This document shows, in pieces, positions 1-9,985 of a DNA stretch of 64,000 bases; the stretch's first letter is position 1; each line of letters begins with the position of its first letter. A program made the position numbers and the translations under genes. Source of the DNA: Bacteroidaceae bacterium (lineage in GTDB: Bacteria > Bacteroidota > Bacteroidia > Bacteroidales > Bacteroidaceae); contig JAKSJD010000001.1 of assembly GCA_024398435.1 (NCBI GenBank), forward strand, positions 248,001-312,000, in the 5' to 3' direction. A model generated the notes under the pieces. It was given only the letters and a program-made list of their open reading frames with translations, did not search any database and was not told where the DNA came from.

Positions 1-1513
1 GAGTCGCAGTAACCGCTTGGACTGTATCGTCGGATGCATATTTGTCGGCCAGCACCTTACGTGCCTCGGCAAGTACAGAGGCCAGTTGTGTACGCACAGG
101 TGCCTGCAGTTTATCATTCAGGTATTCCTCAGCCACCTTACATTCAGCCTCAAGATAGCCTCGCAATGCGTTGGCATCCACATTGCCTAAATAATACAAA
201 TGGAAGTTATCGCATGCCACCCAGTTGCCCGTGGCACCTCCGGTTTTTACGCCGAGGTCAACACTGGCATCCTCTGCATTTACCACAAAGTCGAGCTCGT
301 AACTGTTCATGCGTGTTATCGAAGTCTTGTAGTTACCAGCAAAAAGATATGCACCCGTTTGGGCTGCGCCAGAATTCTGTGTACTGCCACTGCCAGTCTG
401 CTGGATATGCAATGCAGCAGCAGTCAGACGATACTTTCCTACAGGCAAATTCGTGAGCGTCTGCGTGAGACTGACATCCGAAACACAACTTCCTATACCA
501 GTCCATTTCTCCATGTAGTAAGAACCTTCCTTCATCGTGAAGTTACTGTTGCTCTGTCTCGACATTCCTGCAGCCACCCATCCTTTCGTTCCATCCTCGA
601 AGCTCGGGTTCACGAGATAGCGGTCAGTAATGTTGAGCGGAGTGCTCTCCGTAGCATTGGCAAACTGATACTTCTCAGTGGCAGACAGCAGAATATTCCG
701 CATAGCCAACTGCTCGTCGAAGTTCGCCGTACCTTCATCATACATACACTGAGCCTTTTCTATCAACTCATTCAGTTCATTCAATCCCACACACTCGCCT
801 GTACCTGCCACACTGCGGGCTTCTGCCAAAGCCTTCGCGAGATAGGTATGTACCAAATCGAGTGCCTGTGCATCATTGGTCATATAGAGTTTCACATAGT
901 CCAACACTACCTTAGCCGAGTTGGCACTGCCTCCGCTGACAGCAAGGAACCCTATTTGTACCTTTCCTGTGGTCTGCTTCGTCAGATTGAACACCACCTT
1001 GTCCAGCGTCCATTTGCCACCCATAGGAAAACTCGACACATTCGACAATATACTGGTGCCTCCGTCGGGAATCCATCCCACACGACTCTTTCCTCCCGTC
1101 TTGTCACTATTATTATACCATGCTGCACTCAGGTAATAACTGCCAGTAGGAAGAGAGACCGCCTGACTATACACGAGCGACACATCCCAGCCAGTACTCA
1201 AAGCCAGACAACCCTCCGAACCATCATATCCCGATGCGGGAACCTTGCCGTAGGTATTAAATGTCTTCTTCGTACCAAATTGGTATGTTCCGACGATAGT
1301 ATAGTCCACATTGTGATCCTGAGTCCATCCCGGAACCTGTTTGATTTCCTTCTCCACATTACCAGAGGCATTCTTTTCGTAGTTGAAATCGGAGTCGAAG
1401 CCCCAGTTGGTTAGGAACAATGCCGAAACATCAGTGTCGGCATACCCAGCCAGAGAAGCACATAGAGCCATGAAGCATAAACTCGTGCGCAAAATATATG
1501 ATTTGATATTCAT
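1..1513 (-). CDS. Secreted multi-module protein, C-terminal part off the window
   Basis: The minus-strand frame is open from the ATG at 1513 to the window edge (504 codons), so the stop lies outside. The protein starts with a signal peptide (MNIKSYILRTSLCFMALCAS..., cleavage near AGYA). A first jelly-roll-like module follows (about residues 30-210: 'NWGFDSDF...LPTGSYYLSAAWYNN...VVLDYVKLYM'), then a helical FIVAR-like stretch, then a second module (about 290-440: 'NPSFEDGTKGWV...LPVGKYRLTAAAL...VACDNFHLYY'), then another helical segment. The second module resembles the N-terminus of the HExxH protein at 13345-15423. Such modules are usually carbohydrate-binding-like, but no enzyme domain is visible here. 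It has its own promoter (1552-1559). Exact function unknown. Confidence 0.8.
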   Translation of the reverse strand, partial: MNIKSYILRTSLCFMALCASLAGYADTDVSALFLTNWGFDSDFNYEKNASGNVEKEIKQVPGWTQDHNVDYTIVGTYQFGTKKTFNTYGKVPASGYDGSEGCLALSTGWDVSLVYSQAVSLPTGSYYLSAAWYNNSDKTGGKSRVGWIPDGGTSILSNVSSFPMGGKWTLDKVVFNLTKQTTGKVQIGFLAVSGGSANSAKVVLDYVKLYMTNDAQALDLVHTYLAKALAEARSVAGTGECVGLNELNELIEKAQCMYDEGTANFDEQLAMRNILLSATEKYQFANATESTPLNITDRYLVNPSFEDGTKGWVAAGMSRQSNSNFTMKEGSYYMEKWTGIGSCVSDVSLTQTLTNLPVGKYRLTAAALHIQQTGSGSTQNSGAAQTGAYLFAGNYKTSITRMNSYELDFVVNAEDASVDLGVKTGGATGNWVACDNFHLYYLGNVDANALRGYLEAECKVAEEYLNDKLQAPVRTQLASVLAEARKVLADKYASDDTVQAVTAT

Positions 1514-1551
1514 GTCTGAAAACTATTAGAAGTTACACTATTTCGATGGTG

Positions 1552-1617
1552 CAAAATTACGAATTATCCATGTATAATCTCGCACAGCTTGGATCAATAT
1601 ATGGTAATATGGCAACA
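1552..1617 (-). promoter_or_regulatory. Promoter and upstream box of the 1513 gene
   Basis: Read on the minus strand, TAATTTTG (1552-1559) fits the Bacteroidota -7 consensus TAnnTTTG. The -33 region (about 1580-1584) has only a weak match to TTTG. Upstream of it lies ATGGTAATATGGCAACA (plus-strand reading, 1601-1617). This matches 13 of 17 positions of the box found upstream of the promoters at 9903 and 18481, at nearly the same distance, which suggests co-regulation. Confidence 0.5.
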
Positions 1618-1619
1618 TA

Positions 1620-1811
1620 TCAATTCCACATATTGTTTTCGCCAGAAAGTCCTGCGCCGAACATGGTTTGATCTTCTTCCCACATATCACGCTCCTTCAC
1701 GAGTGCATCTTGATTGGTATCAGACCCTGTATCTGTATACGACATTGCAATCATTTCCTCAAGAAAAATGGTCGTGGCAGTAATTGCCGGTACGATATAA
1801 TTTCTTTTCAT
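1620..1811 (-). CDS. Small hypothetical protein, 63 aa
   Basis: The ORF starts 11 bases after the stop of the 545-aa gene upstream and begins MKRNYIVPAITATTIFLEEM. Short Prevotella/Bacteroides proteins with an MK(K/R)-Y-I-x-P start are common next to secreted proteins and have no known function. The C-terminal half is acidic (DMWEEDQTMFGAG). There is no convincing signal peptide or membrane helix. It ends about 110 bases before the next gene's start, so it is probably the last gene of the operon that starts at 9852. I do not recognise a function. Confidence 0.55.
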   Translation of the reverse strand: MKRNYIVPAITATTIFLEEMIAMSYTDTGSDTNQDALVKERDMWEEDQTMFGAGLSGENNMWN

Positions 1812-1822
1812 AACTATATTAT

Positions 1823-3460
1823 TTACTTATTGAGTTGTTTCTTTCCATTCTTGATGACAATTCCCTTGAATTCGTCACCGACTCTCTGACCTGCGAGATT
1901 GAACGCCTGGCTGTTGTTACCCAATACAGGAACTACATCAATGATTCCTGTTGTACCTTCGAAGGCAAATGCCTTGACATTGCTTGTTGCAGGGATATTT
2001 AAATATGAATGATTTGCCTTTAAAAGGTGACCATCTTCTGAAGTGACCTTGTAGAACTTCACGCCTTCGCTGAGGTTCTGGAGCACATAAGAACCTTCTG
2101 GTGCCTTTGTTTCAACATATGAACCAACAAGATACCCTTTCGTAACCTCATCCAACTCGGGTTTAACATCGGGTTTAACATTGCTGTAGCCTACAGTCGC
2201 TGCCGAATATCCACCAGCTGCCTCAAGAATTACAGGTGTGTTGGCTGGAATGGTAGTTTCGACTTCTGTGAGAGTGAGTGTCTCGCCATCGACAGCATCG
2301 CATGAATATGCTTTCACACCGGAAGGAACCTCCACATCTATCGGAGCCATGTATGTGGCATAGCCTGCAGCAGTAACTGAGGGACCCGGAATTTCATTAG
2401 CCTCAACTATTTCGAAATCGATATGGCTGTTAACTGTATAGAAACCAGCATCCTGAGAACCGATAAACTTGTTTGCCGCTGTGTTCCAGAGATTCCACTG
2501 TCCGTCAGAAGCCGTAACACGAGCCACCTCAACTACGAGAGCAGAATCTTTCTCAGTTGTTGTACGAATCTGTAATGCATTGCCTCCATAAGGAACACCT
2601 GTACAGATATATCTCTCCTTGCCATCTGCATCAATCTGGCTGAGCAGGTACTGATTGTCAGCTCCATCCACTGCTGTGAACCTGAACGCCTGTGGATAGT
2701 TGGCATTCGCTTCGTGTAGGTAGCTGACAGAATAGTTGCCTGCGTCAGTACGGCCACCAGCATCATATGTGACGGCCATGTTGTCATACTTCCATCCATC
2801 ATACTTGAGAATGATGTTGTAGCGAGCATCTGGATTAATGTCGACATGAGCATCTGGCATTTCTATTTCTGCAAGATTCAGGGCAGACAAAGCGACCATA
2901 CAGTCCCCCGTTCTGTCAGCAGCAAATGTCAGTGAGATTTCATCTGTCTGAGAGACATCAGCAGGTACTTTGAAAACGGATGAGGTTGCATATAGAGTTG
3001 TTTTATTGCCTATGTACTTCGACACAGAAGTAAGCTCTTTATCGCCAGCCAAGATTTTTGCTGTCACGGTAGGAGCATTGTTGTTGTTGTGCCAGCCTAC
3101 AAGAGCAGAATATGCGTACCACTGTCCAGGCTGAAGACCTGTAAAGGTATATGTAAAAGTCTCGTCTTTATCATTATAGCGAATCCAAAATATTCTACTG
3201 CTCAAATCAGAAGAAGAATCGTAGGAATAGCCTGTGCCATCTTCCAACTTATAATTAGAATATGTCGTCGTTATTCGCATACCGCTTCCTGCATTCAAAC
3301 CATTAAAAGTCTTGCCTTTACTTGAACTCCATCCAAAGTTTGAAGGCGAGTCGTTACGCTCTCCTCCATCCCATCCGGCGAGGAGATTTCCTGACTGTCC
3401 CCACACGCCACTGCAAAAGAGAGAGAGCAGGGAGAGGGTTAATAATTTACTTTTTTTCAT
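1823..3460 (-). CDS. Secreted protein with C-terminal sorting-like tail, 545 aa
   Basis: The signal peptide is MKKSKLLTLSLLSLFCSGVWGQ. Residues about 25-200 form a beta-rich module ('LLAGWDGGERNDSPSNFGWSS...LQPGQWYAYSALVGW...LAEIEMPD'). Residues about 205-360 contain Trp/Asn/Asp-rich beta repeats ('NPDARYNIILKYDGWKYDN...QYLLSQIDADGKERYI', 'WNLWNTAANKFIGSQDAGF') of ricin-B or jelly-roll flavour. The C-terminus ends with the tail 'FNLAGQRV...GIVIKNGKKQLNK', shared with other secreted proteins here. It sits 50 bases downstream of the GH95 gene, in the same direction. No catalytic domain is recognised; a glycan-binding or surface role is an inference. Confidence 0.8.
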   Translation of the reverse strand: MKKSKLLTLSLLSLFCSGVWGQSGNLLAGWDGGERNDSPSNFGWSSSKGKTFNGLNAGSGMRITTTYSNYKLEDGTGYSYDSSSDLSSRIFWIRYNDKDETFTYTFTGLQPGQWYAYSALVGWHNNNNAPTVTAKILAGDKELTSVSKYIGNKTTLYATSSVFKVPADVSQTDEISLTFAADRTGDCMVALSALNLAEIEMPDAHVDINPDARYNIILKYDGWKYDNMAVTYDAGGRTDAGNYSVSYLHEANANYPQAFRFTAVDGADNQYLLSQIDADGKERYICTGVPYGGNALQIRTTTEKDSALVVEVARVTASDGQWNLWNTAANKFIGSQDAGFYTVNSHIDFEIVEANEIPGPSVTAAGYATYMAPIDVEVPSGVKAYSCDAVDGETLTLTEVETTIPANTPVILEAAGGYSAATVGYSNVKPDVKPELDEVTKGYLVGSYVETKAPEGSYVLQNLSEGVKFYKVTSEDGHLLKANHSYLNIPATSNVKAFAFEGTTGIIDVVPVLGNNSQAFNLAGQRVGDEFKGIVIKNGKKQLNK

Positions 3461-3510
3461 AAATATTTATTTTAATACAGTTTATTATTCATATTTCTTA
3501 AGTTCGTATA

Positions 3511-6099
3511 TTATTGATTTGTCAGTCCCGTCAGGTATGAAACCAGAGAAGCCTTATCGCGATAAATATAATATCGAGAACCAGCTAATGTAGGGAACTC
3601 TATAGTGTTGGCATCAATCTTAGAGAATGCAATTTTTTCACCCGCCATGGTGGTAATCTGGAAATCAGCTATACCCCTATACTGAATAGCACAAGTCATA
3701 CCACTGCCAGAGAAAACGCTAGCCACGACAAGTTGGCCGTCAGTCCAATCTTCATCGACTTCAAAATTTCCTACAGCCTTCATTCCGTGGATATGTCCGT
3801 TAGCCCATTCCTTGGGTAGGGCCGGGAGGAAAAGGAGTGTGTCAGTCTGACTTTGTAGAAGCATTTCCCCGATACCGGCACAGGAACCGAAGTTTCCGTC
3901 TATCTGGAAGGGTGAGTGGGAATCGTAGAGATTATAATAGATTCCTCCCCGCGACTGGTCAATGCCATAACTGGTAGAATGACGCAATGCGTTCTTCAGG
4001 ATGGTGTGGGCATGATTGCCGTCAAGGGCATGAGCCCAAAGGCAGATTTTCCATCCCATGCTCCATCCCGTTGCGGCATCGCCACGGAGTTTAAGACTAT
4101 TGACAGCTGCCGCAAAATAAGGACTTGACGGACCTATCTGTACAAGGGGATAGAGACACATGAGATGGCTGAGGTGACGGTGTCCCGGATCGTCGCTCAC
4201 GTCGTATGGACTGTATTTCCATTCACGAAGGATGGTATCGTCCTTAGCCACTCCGTTGCGAGGGTTGGTCCAGTTGGCATTGAGTGCAGTATTTGCTGTG
4301 TAGGCCTCTGTGTGAAGGCCGTTGTCCGCCTTACTGAGATATTCGTCAAGTTTGCTGATGTCCCTATCGGAAAGTCCAGTGATAGTATTGCCGAGAATAT
4401 CGGCTGCCTGACGGACACTGCAAAGTAGCGAGTAGATGAGTTGCTGGGCATGTGCCGTACCATCCTCATGGGTGTGAGCATTCTGTTCAGGGCTGTATTC
4501 CTGTGGTGCCACAAATGTGCCGTCAGGACTGAAGAAATACGGTGTTCCCTTGTAGCTGGGGTTATCCTTATTACTGTCATAGCCCTTATCCTCAATCATG
4601 CGTTCCATCCAAAACTGTGCGCAACTCCACATTGCAGGAAATGCGCGGGACAGAAACCCCTCATCGCGAGTAAAACGGAAATGTTGCCACAGGTGACTGC
4701 AATACCAAGCATTAGCGACTACATAATTGTTTCCCCATGTGGTCATTCCACCGTAGATATTTGATTCCGTGAGTACCGTCCATCCATTCTGCACGTTTCC
4801 CCAATGTTTTGCAGCGTTCCTCCATGAATCACTGTCAGCATTGTCTATAATGTAGTTGAGGAACGGCATATGAGTCTCGCTAAGGTTAGTGGTCTCAGCT
4901 GGCCAATAGTTCATCTGCACATTGATATTGGTATGTATGTCGCTACCCCACGGCGCTTTGCTCTTGTTGTTCCATAGCCCCTGAAGATTGCTCGGAACAT
5001 TCATTCCACGGCTGCTGCTAACTTCGAGATAGCGGCCAAAATAAAAATATAGTTGTTCGAGGAAGCGAGCCTCAGGATTGTCAAGGTCGGAAAGGGTGTT
5101 ATAGTATTTCACCAATTCCTCTGTTGTTCGACTGCTTTCTGACTCAAGTTGGAAGTCAACCCGACCAACCAGTGACTGGTAGTCGCGTACATGGTCAGCA
5201 TATAGGGCATCGAAACCTTTTGACATTGCCTGGCGTATCGTATTTTGGTTGCCGTTGAGCAAATGATCAACGGATGCACCTGTGGTGCGTGATGCCTGCT
5301 CACTCGTAAAATTCGTCTTAGCAGCAAGATAAAGAGTCACTTGCTTTGCTCCTGACACGTCGATACCTTTAGAGATACGCTCTATGATGCCATCGGACAC
5401 TATCTGTAGGCGAGCCTGATATTTTACTACTTCAAGAGATCCACCGAAGTTGATGTCGGCCATCATGGAGCCTCCTTTGCAAGCCGTTAACTCGGAGGAA
5501 TCGCCTAAACAGCAAATTACGGGTGATGCATTGATGCCTTCACCAGGTTGCATCGTGATGAAGAAATGGAGTGAGGCATTGCCCTCTGCCGTGTAGCGGA
5601 CAGCAAGGACCTTGTCGGGATTGCTTGCAAAGTATATGCGGTCGTAGATTGTCTGTCCATCGGTACTCGAGAAATGTACCTTACTCACTCCCTTTTCGAG
5701 GTCGAGGCTTCGCCAGTAGTCCTTGACACACTGGTCCTTGCCGAATCCGAATTGTCCGCTTCTGTCCTCTACGATGATAGAACCAAAGTTCATGTACAGT
5801 CCGCGTTCGGATGTATTTCCTGTCCAAAGGGTCTTCTCGTTGAACTGTATTTCGTCTACTTTGATTCCACCATAGAGACTTGCGCCAAGTTCTCCGTTTC
5901 CGATAGGCAGGGAATATTCCATCCATTGGTCTGCCACATCCATGGCGGTTGCAGGAGCATCGTACCACATGGTCATCTTGCTCTCTGGAGAGAATGACTT
6001 AGCTGGTGATACAGAGAACTCCCGAATGCCTAGATTCATCACACTCTTTGCCATCATTGATACAACAAATACAATAAGGAAGAGAATTATTCTTTTCAT
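3511..6099 (-). CDS. GH95-family alpha-L-fucosidase-like glycoside hydrolase
   Basis: 862 aa with an N-terminal hydrophobic signal-like segment. The GH95 N-terminal signature is plain: 'MWYDAPA...YSLPIGNGELGASLYGG...IQFNEKTLWTG' (about 44-94). The catalytic domain carries 'NINVQMNYWPAE' (about 391-402), 'SPEQ' (about 536-539) and 'QIDGNFG' (about 733-739). In the characterised Bifidobacterium AfcA the matching positions are the Asn pair, the general acid Glu and the Asp, so the active site looks intact. GH95 enzymes are inverting and mostly cleave terminal alpha-1,2-fucose; some cleave alpha-L-galactose. Unlike its neighbours it ends without the G-K-K tail (YRDKASLVSYLTGLTNQ), so it may be periplasmic rather than exported. 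Middle gene of the 9852-1620 operon. Confidence 0.92.
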   Translation of the reverse strand: MKRIILFLIVFVVSMMAKSVMNLGIREFSVSPAKSFSPESKMTMWYDAPATAMDVADQWMEYSLPIGNGELGASLYGGIKVDEIQFNEKTLWTGNTSERGLYMNFGSIIVEDRSGQFGFGKDQCVKDYWRSLDLEKGVSKVHFSSTDGQTIYDRIYFASNPDKVLAVRYTAEGNASLHFFITMQPGEGINASPVICCLGDSSELTACKGGSMMADINFGGSLEVVKYQARLQIVSDGIIERISKGIDVSGAKQVTLYLAAKTNFTSEQASRTTGASVDHLLNGNQNTIRQAMSKGFDALYADHVRDYQSLVGRVDFQLESESSRTTEELVKYYNTLSDLDNPEARFLEQLYFYFGRYLEVSSSRGMNVPSNLQGLWNNKSKAPWGSDIHTNINVQMNYWPAETTNLSETHMPFLNYIIDNADSDSWRNAAKHWGNVQNGWTVLTESNIYGGMTTWGNNYVVANAWYCSHLWQHFRFTRDEGFLSRAFPAMWSCAQFWMERMIEDKGYDSNKDNPSYKGTPYFFSPDGTFVAPQEYSPEQNAHTHEDGTAHAQQLIYSLLCSVRQAADILGNTITGLSDRDISKLDEYLSKADNGLHTEAYTANTALNANWTNPRNGVAKDDTILREWKYSPYDVSDDPGHRHLSHLMCLYPLVQIGPSSPYFAAAVNSLKLRGDAATGWSMGWKICLWAHALDGNHAHTILKNALRHSTSYGIDQSRGGIYYNLYDSHSPFQIDGNFGSCAGIGEMLLQSQTDTLLFLPALPKEWANGHIHGMKAVGNFEVDEDWTDGQLVVASVFSGSGMTCAIQYRGIADFQITTMAGEKIAFSKIDANTIEFPTLAGSRYYIYRDKASLVSYLTGLTNQ

Positions 6100-6124
6100 C
6101 TACAAAGTGGGGCTTAATCATACA

Positions 6125-6186
6125 TACATGGCACCTCTCTGCACCGAGAGAGTGGTGCCGCATATGCATAAAGGGAAAAAGAGAGC
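6125..6186 (-). other. Inter-cistronic hairpin between 6187-9852 and GH95 genes
   Basis: GGCACC at about 6130 and GGTGCC at about 6159 flank complementary CTCTC/GAGAG blocks around a short loop, a strong stem in RNA. On the coding (minus) strand no T-run follows, so it looks like an mRNA processing or stability hairpin rather than an intrinsic terminator. It lies between the stop of the 1221-aa gene and the GH95 start. Confidence 0.45.
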
Positions 6187-9100
6187 TTACTTCAACAAGA
6201 TTTTCTTGCCATTGATGATGTAGAGACCTCTTTGGGCCTTGCTGACCTTACGACCGGACAAGTCGTAGATGCCAGTATTAGTAAGTGTTGGTTCGACAAC
6301 AACTTCGCTTATGTCTGTTGGTACCTTAGTTCCCAAATACATCAGACGGAAGTTGTCAGCCTTATACCATGCATTGACCGTTGAAAGGCCAAGATTCATT
6401 GTTTCGCCCTTGCTGCCAAACACCACTGACAGGTCTCTGCCGATAGTCTTTGAGGCAATCGTATTGCCTTCGGCATCGAGGGAATCAGTAAATGTCAATT
6501 CAGAGTAGGCTTCCTCTCCTGCATGCAGACGGATTACCTTGTCAGCAATACTTGCCACAACACATTTAAGCACATAGTATCCTGCTGGTAGGCAGACATC
6601 CTGGTCGATGGCATAGCCTACTTCTGGTTGATTCCATGTATTGAAGAGGTAATTGCCGTCGCAGCCTGTAATAGTATATGTAGCATTCTCATTCGAGCGG
6701 ATTCCGGTGTCCCCATCCTTCTTCTCGACATTCCACACTCTCAGACCGATTCCGTCCTCATCGAGATTTTCGAAACTTGGATTGAGGATAACTGCTGACA
6801 CATCTATTGGATTGTCTTCACTTGCTGCTGATATCTTGTCCTGACCGAAAATAAATGAGCTCCATGCCTCTGGGAACGATTCTATGACACTCTCGATTTC
6901 CTCGATGGATACTGCACCCTCTTCAGGGTCACGGCCGAGCAAACTGTTTAGTTGTTCATCACTGCTTTGGAATTCTGGATTCTCTGTAACTTCAGCCTGT
7001 AGCAGTTCGTAGAGACTGCGGATGTCAATCCATTTCACAAGAGCTGCCTCGCTACCCTGAGCATATTCAATAGCAGAATTAAGAGCGTCGATGGCCGACA
7101 GTTTCTGGTCGAGCGATGAGGTGACAAGTGCTTCTTCTGCCAAGCCGATGGCCTGAGAAATGCCGAGGGATGACTTGTCGATAAGCTGGACATAATCGTT
7201 GAGACCGAGGCTGGAAGCATCTTCAATGAGCGACTGAATCTGACCGTTAGCAGATTGAAGTGCCAAGTTGGTGTCCTGTCCAAGATATGTGACAGTGAAT
7301 GCACCCCAGCATACCCATGAGCCACCTTCTTCCAAACCAGTGGCAGTAGTACCAAGCTGAAGTGGTCCATCCTGGAAGAGGGCTGTAATGATGGTATTGG
7401 TCATGTCGTACTCTGTATCGTCGTAGAAGATGGTCTGAGCAGCCGACTGTCCGTTTGGAAGATATACATCGCCTACAGTGGCATTGTGGAGGTCGTCCTG
7501 TTCATCTACCGCCATCTCTGCCTGATTGTGCATCTTCTCACGGTTGCCGTTTGCTATCAAATAAGCAACCGGAGCATCCATACCGGTGGCATAAGCCTCG
7601 TAGTTGGCTGTGATGCTACCATTGCGATAGAATCCCGGTGTCTGAATCTGATAGAGACCTGCAGGGAGACTGTCAGTAGTGATAGTGGCAGTGAATGTTA
7701 TAGGATTATTGCTCCATATCTCTACAACGCCAACTTGCTGACTTTCAAACTTACCACTCGACTGCTGCACAGTCCAGCCACTCGTGCTCTTATTAGCGAA
7801 ACTGAGATTCTTATTGATGAGACGGGTGATGTCGATATCGTGACCACCATCTCCAGCTGCAACAGCAGCATCGAAAGCATTCTGAACAGCTGTATCGACT
7901 CTTGTATCGAATCCTCCAATGATTTCATCTATTTGTTCTGTGGCAAGTTCTCCTGTATCATAATACAATTGATAATCCGAGTAGTCGGCACCTAACTCTT
8001 CGGCGAAGCTTGTCATATCCTCACTCTTGGCAAGAGACTCGATGGTCTCTGCCATCTTTTCATCCAAGAATGTCTTGAACTTGGCATATTTGTCGCGACT
8101 GATACTGATTTCTGTAATAACATTATTTATATTATTAGTTGCCGACAAGTTGGCTTCCACATCTTCACTGGCTGCATCTATCAAGGTCTGCCCCGCCTCT
8201 ACAGCTTCCTTCAACTGCGAAACAAGTTCAAATTCATAAGGTTCCTGAGAGAAGAGGCAATTATTGGCATTGTTCACTGCTCCACGCAATGCAATCAAAC
8301 TTGGGTCTATGTCGATAAGTCCGTTAAAGGTAAGCACAAACTCGTCGATGAAAAGGTGTGGCATGCTTCCAGAACCACAGTTTGGGTCGGCTGTATAGCC
8401 AATGGAAATCTTACCTGAGGTCTCTGCATCGAGAGTGAACTTGATGGTCTCTCTCGTCCAAATGTTGACAGGGAAGACAGTAGTCTCGCCCAGATATTCC
8501 ATGCCATCGTCGGCAATAAATCCACATAGGTTCTTCTGAATGGCATTAGTACCGCCAATAGAGTTGTATGTAGGGATGGTGATGGTGTAAGAACCTGCTG
8601 GAAGGGTCACATTCTGATAGTAGTAGGCTGTAGCTCCCCAGCAACTTACGAAGCCAAACACATTGCCTTCAGTAGCCCCATCTGCCTTGGTTGCAGGAGC
8701 CACGAAGCCTTTGCCCTTGGATCCAAGCCATATAGTATCATCACTTCCAACAGCAAAGAGTCCTGAAGCTACGGCATCTGTATTAGGTGCGTTAGGTGTC
8801 CAGTATGGAATTGGCTGCATGCCCGAATAGATTGTTCCGTTGGATTCCATATCCCTTGCATAGGTACAGACTCCATTGTCGAGAGGTGTACCATTGACGA
8901 AGTGGGCATTATTAATGAAATAGTCGGTGAAATCCGTCATCTGCCCACTGTTAAGTTCCTTTTGATTCTCGATTGCTTTCAATACTTCATCCATTGTTGC
9001 TGCAGGATTGTCGTAAACAGCCTGTGAAGCACTGACATCTGCTCCGAGTTCCAACCCGGCCTCAATGAGAGGCAATAGTTGATTCTCCTTAACTGCATCG

Positions 9101-9852
9101 ATGCGAGCCTTGATGATGGCAGCTGCATCCGCCTCTACAATCTTGATATAGTCGAAAAAAAGGTGAGGCATCGACTTTGAACCTGCACTGCCATTTGATG
9201 TGTAACCAAGCGAGATAACTCCTGTGGTCTCCTCTTCGAGCAGGAAGGTCACTTCGTCCATCTCCCATTCGTAGTTCATCGACCACGACTTACGGTCTAC
9301 AACATAGCTCGTACCATCGTCGGCAATGAATCCACAAAGATTTGAAGTGACACCACTTGTACCGCCGACATTGTATACAGGGACCTGAATGGTGTAGGCA
9401 CCGGCTGGCAGCGTCACATTCTGGGTATACTGCACTTTCGCGCCCCATACTGCCACCATACCAAGAGCACTGCCTGTGGCATAGTTACCATACGAATCAA
9501 TGTCGGGAGCATAGTACTCTCCTCCCAATTCGGCAAGGTCGTAGCCTTCCTCATCAAAGCCTCCTATGGCAAAGACACCGGCAGCACGGGCATTGGCACC
9601 GTCCTCACGGTCGGGTATTTCGATATTGTCACTTGGATGAGAAGCTGTCCAACCTATTACTGCCTGCTGACCAAAGAGGAGATAGCCCCCCTTACTCATA
9701 TCGTAGTCGTAGGTACAGATTCGTCCAACGACTGGGGTGTCCTGACTGAAATCGGCATTCTTCAGATACTGATTGGTGAGGTCATCACCCACTGCTGCAT
9801 AAGCAGCTATGCCCGACATCAGACACATGAATGAAAGAAATAATTTTTTCAT
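6187..9852 (-). CDS. Very large secreted protein with duplicated jelly-roll modules, 1221 aa
   Basis: Signal peptide MKKLFLSFMCLMSGIAAYA. Two homologous modules follow: about 25-240 ('NQYLKNADFSQDTP...QNVTLPAGAYTIQVPVYNVGG...CGFIADDG...LFFDYIKIV') and about 300-515 ('NNAHFVNGTPL...QNVTLPAGSYTITIPTYNSIGG...CGFIADDG...LFIDEFVL'). Helical FIVAR-like segments separate these from a third module (about 690-870) and a C-terminal one (about 1030-1180). The protein ends with the tail 'GIYDLSGRKV...GLYIINGKKILLK'. No catalytic motif is visible. The modules resemble carbohydrate-binding jelly rolls, so a surface glycan-binding protein is the best guess. It is the first gene after the promoter at 9903-9934 and is followed by GH95. 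Confidence 0.85.
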   Translation of the reverse strand: MKKLFLSFMCLMSGIAAYAAVGDDLTNQYLKNADFSQDTPVVGRICTYDYDMSKGGYLLFGQQAVIGWTASHPSDNIEIPDREDGANARAAGVFAIGGFDEEGYDLAELGGEYYAPDIDSYGNYATGSALGMVAVWGAKVQYTQNVTLPAGAYTIQVPVYNVGGTSGVTSNLCGFIADDGTSYVVDRKSWSMNYEWEMDEVTFLLEEETTGVISLGYTSNGSAGSKSMPHLFFDYIKIVEADAAAIIKARIDAVKENQLLPLIEAGLELGADVSASQAVYDNPAATMDEVLKAIENQKELNSGQMTDFTDYFINNAHFVNGTPLDNGVCTYARDMESNGTIYSGMQPIPYWTPNAPNTDAVASGLFAVGSDDTIWLGSKGKGFVAPATKADGATEGNVFGFVSCWGATAYYYQNVTLPAGSYTITIPTYNSIGGTNAIQKNLCGFIADDGMEYLGETTVFPVNIWTRETIKFTLDAETSGKISIGYTADPNCGSGSMPHLFIDEFVLTFNGLIDIDPSLIALRGAVNNANNCLFSQEPYEFELVSQLKEAVEAGQTLIDAASEDVEANLSATNNINNVITEISISRDKYAKFKTFLDEKMAETIESLAKSEDMTSFAEELGADYSDYQLYYDTGELATEQIDEIIGGFDTRVDTAVQNAFDAAVAAGDGGHDIDITRLINKNLSFANKSTSGWTVQQSSGKFESQQVGVVEIWSNNPITFTATITTDSLPAGLYQIQTPGFYRNGSITANYEAYATGMDAPVAYLIANGNREKMHNQAEMAVDEQDDLHNATVGDVYLPNGQSAAQTIFYDDTEYDMTNTIITALFQDGPLQLGTTATGLEEGGSWVCWGAFTVTYLGQDTNLALQSANGQIQSLIEDASSLGLNDYVQLIDKSSLGISQAIGLAEEALVTSSLDQKLSAIDALNSAIEYAQGSEAALVKWIDIRSLYELLQAEVTENPEFQSSDEQLNSLLGRDPEEGAVSIEEIESVIESFPEAWSSFIFGQDKISAASEDNPIDVSAVILNPSFENLDEDGIGLRVWNVEKKDGDTGIRSNENATYTITGCDGNYLFNTWNQPEVGYAIDQDVCLPAGYYVLKCVVASIADKVIRLHAGEEAYSELTFTDSLDAEGNTIASKTIGRDLSVVFGSKGETMNLGLSTVNAWYKADNFRLMYLGTKVPTDISEVVVEPTLTNTGIYDLSGRKVSKAQRGLYIINGKKILLK

Positions 9853-9902
9853 AAAATAAGTTTTTTTAAATTGGTTATTATCGTCGTTTATGAATTTCGC
9901 TG

Positions 9903-9968
9903 CAAAATTAGTTTATATAATATCATCGTACAAAATTTTTGGTAACAGATAATGGCAATGTCGTAACA
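9903..9968 (-). promoter_or_regulatory. Promoter with upstream 17-bp box for the 1221-aa gene operon
   Basis: On the minus strand, -7 TAATTTTG (9903-9910) and -33 TTTG (9931-9934) are separated by 20 bases, an excellent fit to the Bacteroidota sigma-ABfr promoter. Seventeen bases upstream of the -33 box lies TGTTACGACATTGCCAT (minus reading of 9952-9968). The same 17 bases occur at the same spacing upstream of the GH2 operon (18531-18547). This is probably an activator site, but the regulator is not in the window. Confidence 0.65.
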
Positions 9969-9985
9969 AACAACACGAAAGCCCG

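Noticed and set aside
200-1414. Long plus-strand ORF (404 codons)
   Set aside because: Antisense shadow of the minus-strand secreted protein, which has a signal peptide and module repeats; the plus translation has no recognisable domain.
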